A stretch of 64,000 nt of DNA from Foliimonas ilicis (GTDB lineage Bacteria; Pseudomonadota; Alphaproteobacteria; Rhizobiales; Rhizobiaceae): assembly GCF_039939195.1 (NCBI RefSeq), contig NZ_JBDUUH010000001.1, positions 434,001 to 498,000 on the forward strand. The letters are read 5' to 3'. The notes under the pieces were generated by a model that did not search any database, had not been told where the DNA came from, and saw only the letters and a list, made by a program, of their open reading frames with translations. Made by a program: the position numbers and the translations under genes. Shown one piece after another: positions 55,632-64,000 of the stretch; within the stretch, counting starts at the first letter, position 1, and every line of letters begins with the position of its first letter.

Positions 55632-56873
55632 TCAGATTTTTTCGCCGCGCAGCAGCCGGGGCGAGGCGCCCGTCAGGCCGGATGCCTGCGTGATGAAGAA
55701 CTCCTTGATGCGCGGCATGCGGTCGACCAGCCCCAGACCTATGTCGCGCGCCATGCGCAGCGGTCCGAAATCGTTCGAGAACAGACGGTTCAGAACATCG
55801 GTGGTGACGCCCATGCGCACCGTGTCGAAGCGCCGCCACTCCTGATAGCGTTCCAACACATCCAGCGCGCCAATGTCCTGGCCGAGCCTGTCGGCCTCGA
55901 CGATCGTTTCGGCCAAGGCTGCCGCATCCTTGAAACCCAGATTGAGGCCCTGTCCGGCGATCGGATGAATGCCATGTGCTGCGTCGCCCGCAAGCGCGAA
56001 ACGCGGTTTGACGAAATCGCGCGCCAGCGTCAGCCCGAGCGGCCAGGCGCGGGGTTTGCCCTCGACGCGAATTTCTCCGAGTTTCAGGCCGAAGCGCTGC
56101 TCGAGCTCGGATTCGAACACGAGTTCGTCGCTCGCCACCAGCTTTTCGGCATCTTCCGTGCGTTCGGTCCAGACGATGGATGAGCGATTGCCGGTGAGCG
56201 GCAGCGTTGCGAATGGGCCTGCGGGCAGGAAATGCTCTTCGGCGCGGCCATTGTGCGGGCGCTCGTGCAAAACCGTGCAGACGATGCCCGACTGCCCATA
56301 TTCCCATTTCACGGTCTTGATACCGGCCATGTCGCGCAGTTTCGACTTCACGCCGTCGGCTGCAATCAGAAGCCGCGCATCCAGCGTAATACCGTCCGCC
56401 AGATGAATTTCCAGCTTGGTGCCGTGGTTCAGGAAGCTCTGCACCGGCACGCCTTCGATGAGGTCGATGCCGAGTTCGGCTGCGCGGCGGCGCAGCGCGC
56501 CGTTCAACATGCGGTTGGCAACCATATGCGCGAAAGGCTCGCCGGGTTCGACTGCTCCGTCGAAGGTTAGGAAGACCGGGCGCACGGGATCGGAAGTGCG
56601 CGAATCCGTGATGATCATGTCGTTGATCGGCTGTGCTTCAGGCAGAATTTCCGCCCAGCAACCAAGCTGATCGAGCATACGGCAGGCGGCGGCGGCGATT
56701 GCGGAGGCGCGGCCATCCTTTTGCCAGACGCCTTCAGGGGCCGCATCGACAATTGCAATCGACAGATTGGGCCGTGCCTGTTTTATGGAAACTGCGGTCG
56801 CCACGCCGACATAGCCTGCACCGGCAATAACGATGTCGATCTGCTTTTCCGTACCTGCCTTGCGTTCGGCCAT
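55632..56873 (-). CDS. UbiH/UbiF/COQ6-type ubiquinone hydroxylase
   Basis: A 413-residue FAD monooxygenase. FAD loop IVIAGAGYVGVATAVS, the internal DGVKSKLRDMAGI and the GDAAHGIHPIAGQGLNLGFKD motif identify the UbiH family, which hydroxylates the quinone ring. Which ring position it serves cannot be told. The start at 56873 follows AAGGTGATG; the long upstream frame to 57689 overlaps tesB antisense and is not real. Confidence 0.93.
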   Translation of the reverse strand: MAERKAGTEKQIDIVIAGAGYVGVATAVSIKQARPNLSIAIVDAAPEGVWQKDGRASAIAAAACRMLDQLGCWAEILPEAQPINDMIITDSRTSDPVRPVFLTFDGAVEPGEPFAHMVANRMLNGALRRRAAELGIDLIEGVPVQSFLNHGTKLEIHLADGITLDARLLIAADGVKSKLRDMAGIKTVKWEYGQSGIVCTVLHERPHNGRAEEHFLPAGPFATLPLTGNRSSIVWTERTEDAEKLVASDELVFESELEQRFGLKLGEIRVEGKPRAWPLGLTLARDFVKPRFALAGDAAHGIHPIAGQGLNLGFKDAAALAETIVEADRLGQDIGALDVLERYQEWRRFDTVRMGVTTDVLNRLFSNDFGPLRMARDIGLGLVDRMPRIKEFFITQASGLTGASPRLLRGEKI

Positions 56874-56972
56874 TTCATCACCTTGCGACTTACGCGTTCC
56901 AGCCCCGAAGCTTGACTTGCCCGGAGCTTCCTGTTCGAAGCCTACATCATTGCTAAAGACAAGGACGCGACG

Positions 56973-57845
56973 ATGTCGGCTGCCATTCAGGAGCTTTTGA
57001 GCATTCTCGACCTCGAGCAGCTCGAACACAACCTCTATCGTGGTCGCAGCCCGAAAGCCAACTGGCAGCGCGTGTTCGGCGGGCAGACGATCGCGCAGGC
57101 GCTTGTCGCGGCACAGCGCACAGTTGGTGGCGACCGGCCGGTGCATTCGCTTCACGGCTATTTCATGCGGCCGGGCGATACGGAAATTCCGATCGTCTTT
57201 CAGGTGGACCGGATTCGCGACGGCGGAAGCTTCACGACGCGCCGCGTTGTGGCAATCCAGCATGGAGAGGCGATCTTTTCGCTGGAAGCATCGTTCCAGA
57301 AAAAAGAAGAAGGCCTCGAGCATCAAATCGAGATGCCGAAGGGTCTTCCCGCACCCGAAACTCTGCCTTCGCAGCGCGAATTGATCGAAAATTCGCCGAA
57401 TCTGCCGGCCGCGATCCGCCATTATTGGGCAAAGGAACGGCCGCTGGAAATCAGGCCGGTCAATGTCGAGCATTATACGAGCAATACCAAGCTGCCGCCG
57501 GTGCAGCACATCTGGATCAGGACGACCGGTTCGGTGCCGAACGATCCAGCTATGCAATCTGCCGTTCTTGCATACCTCTCGGACATGACGTTGCTGGACA
57601 CGTCGACCTTCGCACATGGCCGTGGAATCTTCGATGCGGACATTCAGGCGGCAAGCCTCGACCACGCAATGTGGTTTCATCGCCCGCACGATCTCGACGG
57701 CTGGATGCTCTACACGCAGGACAGCCCGTCTTCTTCCGGTGCGCGCGGGTTTACGCGCGGCTCGCTCTACACGCCGGATGGCACGCTTATAGCGTCGGTT
57801 GCCCAGGAAGGCCTCATTCGCCTAAAGCGAAAGCCTGCAAACTAG
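56973..57845 (+). CDS. tesB: acyl-CoA thioesterase II
   Basis: A 290-residue double-hotdog thioesterase that cleaves medium- and long-chain acyl-CoA. LDLEQLEHNLYRG, VFGGQTIAQALVAA, HSLHGYFMRPGD and FDGTL-like late blocks (DMTLLDTS, SLDHAMWFHRP) are typical, including the catalytic D/Q/T residues. Divergent from the UbiH gene. Confidence 0.93.
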   Translation: MSAAIQELLSILDLEQLEHNLYRGRSPKANWQRVFGGQTIAQALVAAQRTVGGDRPVHSLHGYFMRPGDTEIPIVFQVDRIRDGGSFTTRRVVAIQHGEAIFSLEASFQKKEEGLEHQIEMPKGLPAPETLPSQRELIENSPNLPAAIRHYWAKERPLEIRPVNVEHYTSNTKLPPVQHIWIRTTGSVPNDPAMQSAVLAYLSDMTLLDTSTFAHGRGIFDADIQAASLDHAMWFHRPHDLDGWMLYTQDSPSSSGARGFTRGSLYTPDGTLIASVAQEGLIRLKRKPAN

Positions 57846-57854
57846 GCAATTTTT

Positions 57855-57872
57855 AATTTTTGCATAAAAATT
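57855..57872. repeat. AT-rich inverted repeat after tesB
   Basis: AATTTTT-GCAT-AAAAATT is a short perfect inverted repeat just past tesB. It may be a weak terminator or a DNA-bending site in the glnK promoter region. Confidence 0.4.
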
Positions 57873-57963
57873 AATCAGACGAGCATTTGGCCGCTGCCGC
57901 ATTTCTCAGCGCCGGGCGTCTGATTCCGTTGATTCGTAACGATTTTTGACCCGTGAAAACCAT

Positions 57964-57979
57964 CTGGCACGGAGCTTGA
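57964..57979 (+). promoter_or_regulatory. candidate sigma-54 promoter of glnK
   Basis: TGGCACGGAGCTTGAA fits the -24/-12 consensus TGGCACG-N4-TTGC with one mismatch (GA in place of GC), about 90 bases upstream of glnK. GlnK-AmtB operons are classic sigma-54/NtrC targets under nitrogen limitation. A clear NtrC site was not found. Confidence 0.5.
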
Positions 57980-58068
57980 ATTGCGTTGCTTACTCTCCGG
58001 CTGTTTTCGGGCAGATCGAAGAAGTCACGCAATCGCGGGGGACCCGCAAAAGCAAAGGGTGAAACCTT

Positions 58069-58407
58069 ATGAAAATCGTGATGGCAATCATCAAGCCGTT
58101 TAAGCTCGACGAGGTACGCGAAGCGCTTACCGCAGTCGGCATCCAGGGCCTGACCGTCACCGAAGTCAAAGGCTACGGGCGTCAGAAGGGGCATACTGAA
58201 ATTTATCGCGGCGCGGAATACGCGGTCAGCTTCCTACCGAAAATCAAAATCGAAATCGCAGTGGGCACCGATTTGGTGGACAAGGCGGTCGAAGCGATTT
58301 CCGGCGCTGCCAAGACCGGCCAGATCGGGGACGGCAAAATCTTCGTCTTCTCGATCGAACAGGCCGTGCGCATCCGCACCGGCGAAACAGACACCGACGC
58401 GCTCTAA
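58069..58407 (+). CDS. glnK: PII nitrogen regulator GlnK
   Basis: A 112-residue PII protein with T-loop Y51 in GHTEIYRGAEYAVSFLPK, the uridylylation site, and the B- and C-loop residues (VGTDLVDKAVEAI, RIRTGETDTDAL). It sits before amtB, the pairing typical of GlnK rather than GlnB. It blocks AmtB when nitrogen is plentiful. Confidence 0.95.
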   Translation: MKIVMAIIKPFKLDEVREALTAVGIQGLTVTEVKGYGRQKGHTEIYRGAEYAVSFLPKIKIEIAVGTDLVDKAVEAISGAAKTGQIGDGKIFVFSIEQAVRIRTGETDTDAL

Positions 58408-58438
58408 GCGGACCAGTCGTATTCTCATGGAGATATCA

Positions 58439-59785
58439 ATGAAAATTCCTTCCAATTTGAAGACGGCGGCGTGGTCCACGCTTCTGGGTTCGATGGCCGC
58501 GGGTGCGTTCGGTGCGCTCCCGGCTTTTGCACAGGAAGCAGCACCTGAAGCAGCCGAAGCCGTTGCAGCCATCGATACGGGCGATACCGCCTGGATGCTG
58601 ATCTCGACCGTCCTCGTCCTGTTCATGATCCTGCCGGGTCTCGCCCTGTTCTATGGCGGCCTGGTGCGTGCGAAGAACGTTTTGTCGGTGCTGATGCAGT
58701 GCACGATGGTCTTTGCAGTGATCGCCGTTGTTTGGGTCCTGTGGGGCTACTCCTTCGCTTTCGGCGGTTCGGAAAGCCCTTATTTCGGTGGTTTCGGCAA
58801 GCTTTTCCTCGCTGGCGTGACGCCTGATTCGGTTTCGGGCTCGATCCCGGAATATGTCTTCATCGCCTTCCAGATGACCTTTGCCTGCATCACGCCGGCT
58901 CTGATCGTCGGCGGCTTTGCAGAACGCATCAAATTCGGCGCACTGATCCTCTTCGTCGTGCTTTGGGTTTCGCTCGTCTACTTCCCGATCGCACACATGG
59001 CATGGGACGCAAGCGGCCTGTTCTTCGGCTGGGGCGTGATGGACTTTGCAGGTGGTACGGTCGTTCACATCAATGCCGGTATCGCAGCTCTCGTCGGCGT
59101 CATCATGATCGGCAAACGCATCGGCTACGGCAGCGAGAACATGGCTCCTCACTCGCTTCCGCTGACCATGATCGGTGCATCGATCCTGTTCGTCGGCTGG
59201 TTCGGCTTCAATGCCGGCTCGGCAGCAGCCGCAAACGGCACGGCAGCTCTCGCCATGATCAACACCTTCACGGCAACGGCTGGCGCGGTCATTGCCTGGG
59301 CAGTGGTTGAAAAGCTTGCACGCGGCAAGGCATCGATGCTGGGCGGCGCTTCGGGCGTTATCGCAGGCCTCGTTGCAGTGACCCCTGCAGCAGGCTTCGT
59401 CGGTCCGGTTGGCGCTATCGTGCTTGGCGCAGTTGCCAGCGTGGTCGCCTACTACTTCGTGGCCGTCGTGAAGATCAAGTTGGGCTATGACGACTCGCTC
59501 GACGTGTTCGGCATTCATGGCGTTGCAGGCATCATCGGTGCAATCGGCACCGGCATCCTCGCAGCTCCTTCGCTTGGTGGCGTTGGCTACGAAGAAGGCG
59601 TGACGATGGGCGCTCAGGTCTGGACGCAGATCGTTGCTGTCGGCATCACCATTCTCTGGTGCGGTATCGTGTCGGCGATCCTCTACAAGGTCGTCGATGT
59701 CATCATCGGTCTTCGCCCGACGAAGGAAGCCGAGCAGCAGGGTCTCGACCTCACCTCGCACGGCGAAGTGGCCTACCACTCGTAA
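58439..59785 (+). CDS. amtB: ammonium transporter AmtB
   Basis: Ammonium channel, 448 residues, with a signal-like N-terminus (FGALPAFAQE) and about eleven helices. Conserved pieces include YGGLVRAKNVLSVLMQC, DFAGGTVVHINAGIAALVG and the FGIHGVAGIIGAIGTGI segment with pore histidines. Translated 31 bases after glnK; ATG at 58439 follows GGAGATATCA. Confidence 0.95.
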   Translation: MKIPSNLKTAAWSTLLGSMAAGAFGALPAFAQEAAPEAAEAVAAIDTGDTAWMLISTVLVLFMILPGLALFYGGLVRAKNVLSVLMQCTMVFAVIAVVWVLWGYSFAFGGSESPYFGGFGKLFLAGVTPDSVSGSIPEYVFIAFQMTFACITPALIVGGFAERIKFGALILFVVLWVSLVYFPIAHMAWDASGLFFGWGVMDFAGGTVVHINAGIAALVGVIMIGKRIGYGSENMAPHSLPLTMIGASILFVGWFGFNAGSAAAANGTAALAMINTFTATAGAVIAWAVVEKLARGKASMLGGASGVIAGLVAVTPAAGFVGPVGAIVLGAVASVVAYYFVAVVKIKLGYDDSLDVFGIHGVAGIIGAIGTGILAAPSLGGVGYEEGVTMGAQVWTQIVAVGITILWCGIVSAILYKVVDVIIGLRPTKEAEQQGLDLTSHGEVAYHS

Positions 59786-59791
59786 AAATTA

Positions 59792-59818
59792 CCGGGCGAA
59801 TTCGTTCGCCCGGCTTTC
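59792..59818 (+). terminator. terminator 1 after amtB
   Basis: CCGGGCGAA-TTCG-TTCGCCCGG with CTTTC after, six bases past the amtB stop. Confidence 0.8.
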
Positions 59819-59860
59819 ATAAATCCCGTCGTGTCCGGTTCGAAAGACCGCTCACGCTTT

Positions 59861-59890
59861 GAGGCCCGGTCAATCCGGGCCTCTTTTTTT
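59861..59890 (+). terminator. terminator 2 after amtB
   Basis: GAGGCCCGG-TCAAT-CCGGGCCTC followed by TTTTTTT, a strong second terminator in tandem. Confidence 0.93.
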
Positions 59891-59934
59891 GCGATTTACG
59901 GCGTTGAAAATCGCGCTCTGGAAATTTTCCATGG

Positions 59935-59978
59935 TTAATGCGCCCTTAACCTCCGTTCCCTAATCTGACCTGTGATTC
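59935..59978 (+). promoter_or_regulatory. CtrA-type box and CcrM site upstream of ftsK
   Basis: TTAA-TGCGCCC-TTAA (59935-59949) matches the CtrA consensus. GATTC (59974-59978, a GANTC methylation site) lies 24 bases on. The pair 55-98 bases before the ftsK start suggests cell-cycle control as known for division genes in Caulobacter-type regulation. Confidence 0.55.
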
Positions 59979-60032
59979 CGCCTCGCTCCCGATCGGTGAG
60001 CTGCAAGACTATTGAAAGACGGGGAACGATTG

Positions 60033-62708
60033 ATGCGTTCTGGGGTTTCCACGCCGCTGACACTGTCCGATTCGGAAAACGGCCTGCAGACATTTATGCG
60101 CAGGCAGCTTGGCCGGGTGTCGGGTCTGGCAATGTTTGCCGTTGTTGCCTTTGGCCTCGCGGCACTTGGCACATGGAATGTGGCTGATCCGAGCTTCAGC
60201 CATGCTAGCGACAATAGTGTCACCAACGCGATGGGTTATGCGGGCGCGGTCTTTTCCGATCTCGCAATGCAGTTTTATGGCCTTTCGGCGGTTGCAGCAC
60301 TCGTACCAGCAGTGATCTGGGGCTTCTTCCTCGCGACCGCACGCGGGGTGGATCGTATGCCGCGCCGCATTGCCGCATGGTTGGGCGCATCCATGCTGGG
60401 TGCCGCAATGGCCGGATGCGTCACGCCTCCGCCGACCTGGCCGCTTCCGTCCGGCCTTGGCGGCGTGTTCGGCGATATGGTTCTGAAACTGCCCGCCCTT
60501 GCCATCGGCGAATATCCGACCGGTTTGATCGCAAGCGTGATCGCCGTCGTTCTGGCAGCGCCTGCTCTGTGGCTGTTCGCATTCGGTGCGGGCCTGCTTT
60601 CGCGAGAGAATGGCTTTGCCGCGCCTAAAAAGACCGTGTCCCGCGACGTTCGCGATCAGGATCTGGCTTCCCTTGAAGATGAGGATGATGACGAGCGCGG
60701 CTTCGCGATCATCGGCGCAGTCACCCATTGGTGGCTTTCGGCGCGGGCTTACATTCGCCGCCGCAAGCAGCGCCGCATCGAACAGGAAGGTTTTGACTAT
60801 GAGGATGCCGAGCCGCAGCCTTCGGGCGAAAGCGCCTGGCGTCAAGCTGCCGCGCGCGTTGAAATCGCCGAACAGGCGGAAGCCCGCTACAGCTCCAATG
60901 GACGCGCCCGCGTCGAGCCGGAATTCTTCGCGGCAATGGTCAATGACGGCCGCGTTCCGTATATCGAAGTCGAGGAAGAAGAGCCCTACGCCGACGAGGA
61001 TTTCGGGGTCGATTTCGAGGCAATGCCCGAAGCCGCGCCGCAGCCGCCTCGCGCGCCGAGCAAAGCGGTCGTCCAGCCGTTCCGCTCTCCCGCCGGACAG
61101 CGCGTCGAAACGCCCGCACCACGGCCTCAGCCGGGCGCACGCGTCCAGCGTGAAGCGCAGACGTCGCTAATCGGTCCGAACGGTTTCGAAATGCCGTCTC
61201 TGCATTTTCTTGCGGAGCCGAAGAATGTTGCGCGCGACGCCAGCCTGTCGAAGGACGCGCTGGAACAGAATGCACGCCTTCTTGAAGGCGTTCTGGAAGA
61301 TTTCGGGGTCAAGGGCGAGATCATCCATGTGCGTCCGGGGCCTGTGGTCACGCTTTATGAGCTGGAGCCCGCACCCGGCATCAAATCGTCCCGCGTTATC
61401 GGCCTTGCAGATGACATTGCCCGCTCGATGAGCGCGATTGCTGCGCGTGTCGCGGTCGTTCCGGGCCGCAACGCAATCGGTATCGAACTGCCAAATGCGA
61501 GGCGCGAAACGGTCTATCTGCGCGAAATCATGGCAAGCCGTGATTTTGAGACGACAAAGGCGAAGCTGGCGCTGGCGCTGGGCAAGACGATCAATGGCGA
61601 GGCCGTCATCGTCGATATCGCCAAGATGCCGCACGTTCTGGTCGCCGGTACCACGGGTTCGGGCAAGTCGGTCGCCATCAACACGATGATCCTGTCGCTG
61701 CTCTACCGCATGACGCCGGAGCAGTGCCGTCTCATCATGATCGATCCGAAGATGCTGGAATTGTCGGTCTATGACGGCATTCCGCATCTGCTGACGCCTG
61801 TCGTCACCGATCCGAAAAAGGCCGTCGTCGCGCTCAAATGGACCGTGCGCGAGATGGAAGACCGCTATCGCAAGATGTCGAAGGTCGGCGTCCGCAATAT
61901 AGACGGCTTCAATGCGCGCGTCGCTCAGGCCGAAAAGAAGGGCGAGCAGATTTCGCGCACCGTACAGACCGGTTTCGACCGTGAAACGGGCGAGGCGATC
62001 TACGAAACCGAACATCTCAACCTTGAAGCGATGCCTTATATTGTCGTCATCATCGACGAAATGGCTGACCTGATGATGGTCGCCGGCAAGGATATCGAAG
62101 GCGCGGTGCAGCGGCTTGCGCAGATGGCGCGTGCTGCCGGTATTCACGTCATCATGGCGACGCAGCGTCCCTCCGTCGATGTCATCACCGGTACGATCAA
62201 GGCGAACTTCCCGACGCGCATTTCCTTCCAGGTCACGTCCAAGATCGACAGCCGCACCATTCTTGGTGAACAGGGTGCCGAGCAGCTTCTGGGCATGGGC
62301 GACATGCTCTACATGGCCGGTGGCGGGCGTATTCAGCGCGTGCACGGCCCGTTCGTTGCGGATGACGAGGTCGAGAAGATCGTTGCGCATCTCAAGCTTC
62401 AGGGCGTGCCGGAATATCTCGATGCGATCACCGAAGACGACGGCGAGGATGACGAGGAATCATCCGGCGGCAAGGGCGGCGGTGGCGGCGGGAATTTCGA
62501 AAATTCCGACGATCCCTATGATCAGGCGGTGTCCGTCGTTCTTCGCGACGGAAAGGCTTCGACGAGCTACATACAGCGCCGCCTCGGCATCGGTTACAAC
62601 CGCGCGGCGTCCATCATTGAGCGGATGGAAAAGGAAGGCGTCGTCGGCCCGGCAAACCATGCGGGCAAACGCGAAATCCTGGTTCCGACCGAAGACGACA
62701 AATTCTGA
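60033..62708 (+). CDS. ftsK: DNA translocase FtsK
   Basis: An 891-residue divisome protein that pumps DNA at the septum. Four N-terminal helices (residues about 28-200), an acidic linker (200-400), the RecA-type motor with Walker A GTTGSGKSVA and Walker B YIVVIIDEMADLMM, and a C-terminal gamma winged helix after an acidic-glycine stretch (EDDEESSGGKGGGGGG). The linker is short compared with E. coli. The ATG at 60033 has GGGGAACG upstream. XerC in the same window is its partner. Confidence 0.95.
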   Translation: MRSGVSTPLTLSDSENGLQTFMRRQLGRVSGLAMFAVVAFGLAALGTWNVADPSFSHASDNSVTNAMGYAGAVFSDLAMQFYGLSAVAALVPAVIWGFFLATARGVDRMPRRIAAWLGASMLGAAMAGCVTPPPTWPLPSGLGGVFGDMVLKLPALAIGEYPTGLIASVIAVVLAAPALWLFAFGAGLLSRENGFAAPKKTVSRDVRDQDLASLEDEDDDERGFAIIGAVTHWWLSARAYIRRRKQRRIEQEGFDYEDAEPQPSGESAWRQAAARVEIAEQAEARYSSNGRARVEPEFFAAMVNDGRVPYIEVEEEEPYADEDFGVDFEAMPEAAPQPPRAPSKAVVQPFRSPAGQRVETPAPRPQPGARVQREAQTSLIGPNGFEMPSLHFLAEPKNVARDASLSKDALEQNARLLEGVLEDFGVKGEIIHVRPGPVVTLYELEPAPGIKSSRVIGLADDIARSMSAIAARVAVVPGRNAIGIELPNARRETVYLREIMASRDFETTKAKLALALGKTINGEAVIVDIAKMPHVLVAGTTGSGKSVAINTMILSLLYRMTPEQCRLIMIDPKMLELSVYDGIPHLLTPVVTDPKKAVVALKWTVREMEDRYRKMSKVGVRNIDGFNARVAQAEKKGEQISRTVQTGFDRETGEAIYETEHLNLEAMPYIVVIIDEMADLMMVAGKDIEGAVQRLAQMARAAGIHVIMATQRPSVDVITGTIKANFPTRISFQVTSKIDSRTILGEQGAEQLLGMGDMLYMAGGGRIQRVHGPFVADDEVEKIVAHLKLQGVPEYLDAITEDDGEDDEESSGGKGGGGGGNFENSDDPYDQAVSVVLRDGKASTSYIQRRLGIGYNRAASIIERMEKEGVVGPANHAGKREILVPTEDDKF

Positions 62709-62837
62709 TACGAACAATAGGCCCCGCCGCCTCCGAGCCTTGCAAAGGTCAAACTTAGGCCCAAGTAAATGCATAGAAAATGCTGTGAGCCCGAGATGAT
62801 GAAAGTGACGAATTCGATGACCAAAGAGCCTGCTGTT

Positions 62838-63482
62838 ATGACGCGCCGTCTCTTCCTGGGAGCAGGGCTGTCCCTTTTCGGTGTTTTGGCTCTGCAAGGC
62901 GTGCCCGGTATCGGTGCGGTTGCTCATGCGCAGGCGACCGGCGTGGCGCAGCGCATTGCCGATCATTTCGCCAGCGTACGTACCATGACCGGCGAATTCG
63001 TGCAGTTCGGCCCCAAGGGCGAGCAGACCGGCGGTAAATTCTACATCGAGCGTCCAGGCAAAATCCGCTTCAACTACGATGCGCCGAGCAATTACCGGGT
63101 CATCTCGGATGGCCGTTCGGTCGTTATCCTGAACAACAAACTCAATACGTCGGACCTCTATCCGCTTTCGAAGACCCCGCTCAAGCTTTTGCTGGATGAG
63201 CGGATCGACCTTTCCGGCAACAAGGTTACCGGTGTTAAGGAAGAGAACGACCTGACGACGATCCAGCTTGCCGATAAATCCGTATTCGGCAACTCGACCA
63301 TCACGATGATGTTCGATCCGAAAAGCTATGAACTGCGCCAGTGGACCATCCGCGACGCGCAGGGCAAGGATACGACTGTGATGATCTTCAACACCCAGTC
63401 CGGCGTGCGGTTCGATCCGTCAATCTTCAAAATCGACTATACGAAGAATCGTCAGGTCAATACGAAGGGCCGGGGCCAGTAA
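62838..63482 (+). CDS. lolA: outer membrane lipoprotein chaperone LolA
   Basis: Periplasmic carrier of lipoproteins, 214 residues from MTRRLFLGAG. A signal peptide with two arginines precedes the half-barrel: GKFYIERPGKIRFNYDAPSNY and DPKSYELRQWTIRDAQGKDT are LolA core segments. Start is uncertain: ATGs at 62796, 62799, 62817 and 62838 are all in frame without strong ribosome sites. It follows ftsK as in many alphaproteobacteria. Confidence 0.88.
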   Translation: MTRRLFLGAGLSLFGVLALQGVPGIGAVAHAQATGVAQRIADHFASVRTMTGEFVQFGPKGEQTGGKFYIERPGKIRFNYDAPSNYRVISDGRSVVILNNKLNTSDLYPLSKTPLKLLLDERIDLSGNKVTGVKEENDLTTIQLADKSVFGNSTITMMFDPKSYELRQWTIRDAQGKDTTVMIFNTQSGVRFDPSIFKIDYTKNRQVNTKGRGQ

Positions 63483-63624
63483 CAGGCCGCAGCTCTTTTT
63501 TAGATCGTAAAAAGCGTAATTGACTGTGGATCATGCCGCGAAGCTTCGCTTCGTGCCGCCTCAGGCTTGTTTTTAAGCGGTTCGGCTGGCAGTTTCCCTG
63601 CCTGATTATCAGCCGGATTTCTTT

Positions 63625-64000
63625 ATGTCTTTTTCGATTGCCACCTGGAACATCAATTCCGTTCGCCTGCGTATGCCTATCGTCGAGCGCCTGCTTCTGG
63701 AGCATGCGCCGGACGTCCTTTGCCTGCAGGAAACAAAATGCCCGGACGATCAGTTTCCGCGCAAGGCATTCGAAAAGCTCGGCTACGGGCATATCGAAAT
63801 CAGCGGTCAGAAAGGCTATCACGGCGTTGCAACTGTCGCGCGGCGGCCGCTCGAACTCGCTGAAAAGCGCGAATTCTGCAAGAAGGGCGATTGTCGGCAT
63901 TTGTCGGTCTATGTGAATGCCGGTGGCAAGACGCTGCTTTTGCACAATTTCTATGTGCCTGCGGGTGGTGATGAGCCGAACCCGGACATCAATGAGAAAT
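63625..64000 (+). CDS. xthA: exodeoxyribonuclease III, 3' end cut by window
   Basis: A frame from ATG at 63625 runs off the right edge after 125 codons. MSFSIATWNINSVRLR and VLCLQETKCPDDQFP are the ExoIII/XthA N-terminal metal-site motifs (N7/N10 region and E in QETK). It continues with YHGVATVARRPLE and LLHNFYVPAGGD. An AP endonuclease for base-excision repair. Only about half the expected 260 residues is in the window. Confidence 0.93.
   Translation, partial: MSFSIATWNINSVRLRMPIVERLLLEHAPDVLCLQETKCPDDQFPRKAFEKLGYGHIEISGQKGYHGVATVARRPLELAEKREFCKKGDCRHLSVYVNAGGKTLLLHNFYVPAGGDEPNPDINEK

Noticed and set aside
56874..57689. N-terminal extension of the UbiH frame opposite tesB
   Set aside because: The FAD loop lies only after the ATG at 56873, and the extension is tesB antisense.
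58436..59779. A 447-codon minus-strand frame opposite amtB
   Set aside because: Cys/His/Asp-rich composition is the mirror of hydrophobic amtB codons, not a metal protein.

Overview
This window is ordinary alphaproteobacterial chromosome of about 57-60% G+C by eye. The gene content points to the Brucellaceae (Brucella/Ochrobactrum and relatives). It carries an Omp19-type lipoprotein next to zapE and mdh-sucCD-sucAB-lpdA, a Rhizobiales-style acnA/ccm cluster, and the dapF-mtaB-ftsY-ispZ and glnK-amtB-ftsK blocks. The Omp19 copy differs clearly from the B. abortus protein as I remember it, so a close but non-classical member of the family is likely. I see no prophage, integrase island, transposase, CRISPR array, rRNA or tRNA.

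Layout: 1-5.2 kb holds minus-strand genes rlmN, ialB-like, DUF1232, phhB, thpR and tesA, with an ECF sigma factor on the plus strand. 5.3-9.6 kb holds a YbbA/YbbP-type ABC export module and a Bax-inhibitor-1 gene preceded by a ybhL-leader-like structured RNA. 9.6-12.5 kb has a GNAT enzyme, DUF2794, a probable small RNA with its own terminator, DUF1223 and a ceramidase-like membrane protein. 12.6-17.9 kb has acnA divergent from ccmA-ccmB-ccmD-ccmG, with ccmC missing from its usual place and a large palindromic repeat between ccmA and ccmB. 18-25.6 kb has DUF2332, DUF1127, a PPOX flavoprotein, the dapF-mtaB-ftsY-ispZ group and a metallo-beta-lactamase-fold protein. 25.8-38 kb has omp19, zapE and the TCA block mdh-sucCDAB-(SDR)-lpdA. 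38-48.4 kb has a PAPAE-repeat membrane protein, a TraB/GumN protein, xerC, rimM-trmD-rplS without rpsP, two methyltransferases, an amino-acid ABC binding protein and permease without an ATPase, mgtC and leuC. 48.6-64 kb has a GGDEF protein, small secreted proteins, sdhCDAB, an OsmC/Ohr protein, a TerB-like protein, a UbiH-family hydroxylase, tesB, glnK-amtB, ftsK, lolA and the start of xthA.

The genes combine central carbon metabolism (aconitase, 2-oxoglutarate dehydrogenase, succinyl-CoA synthetase, succinate and malate dehydrogenases), respiratory cytochrome maturation, translation and secretion housekeeping, and cell-cycle genes. The points most worth a second look are the absent ccmC, the candidate small RNA at 10.8-11.0 kb, the ybhL leader, an Irr/ICE-like palindrome between acnA and ccmA, CtrA-type boxes upstream of ftsK and of a small secreted protein, and a hairpin that sits between the ribosome-binding site and the start codon of sucA. 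All calls come from reading the sequence. Family names are from recognition, not database searches.
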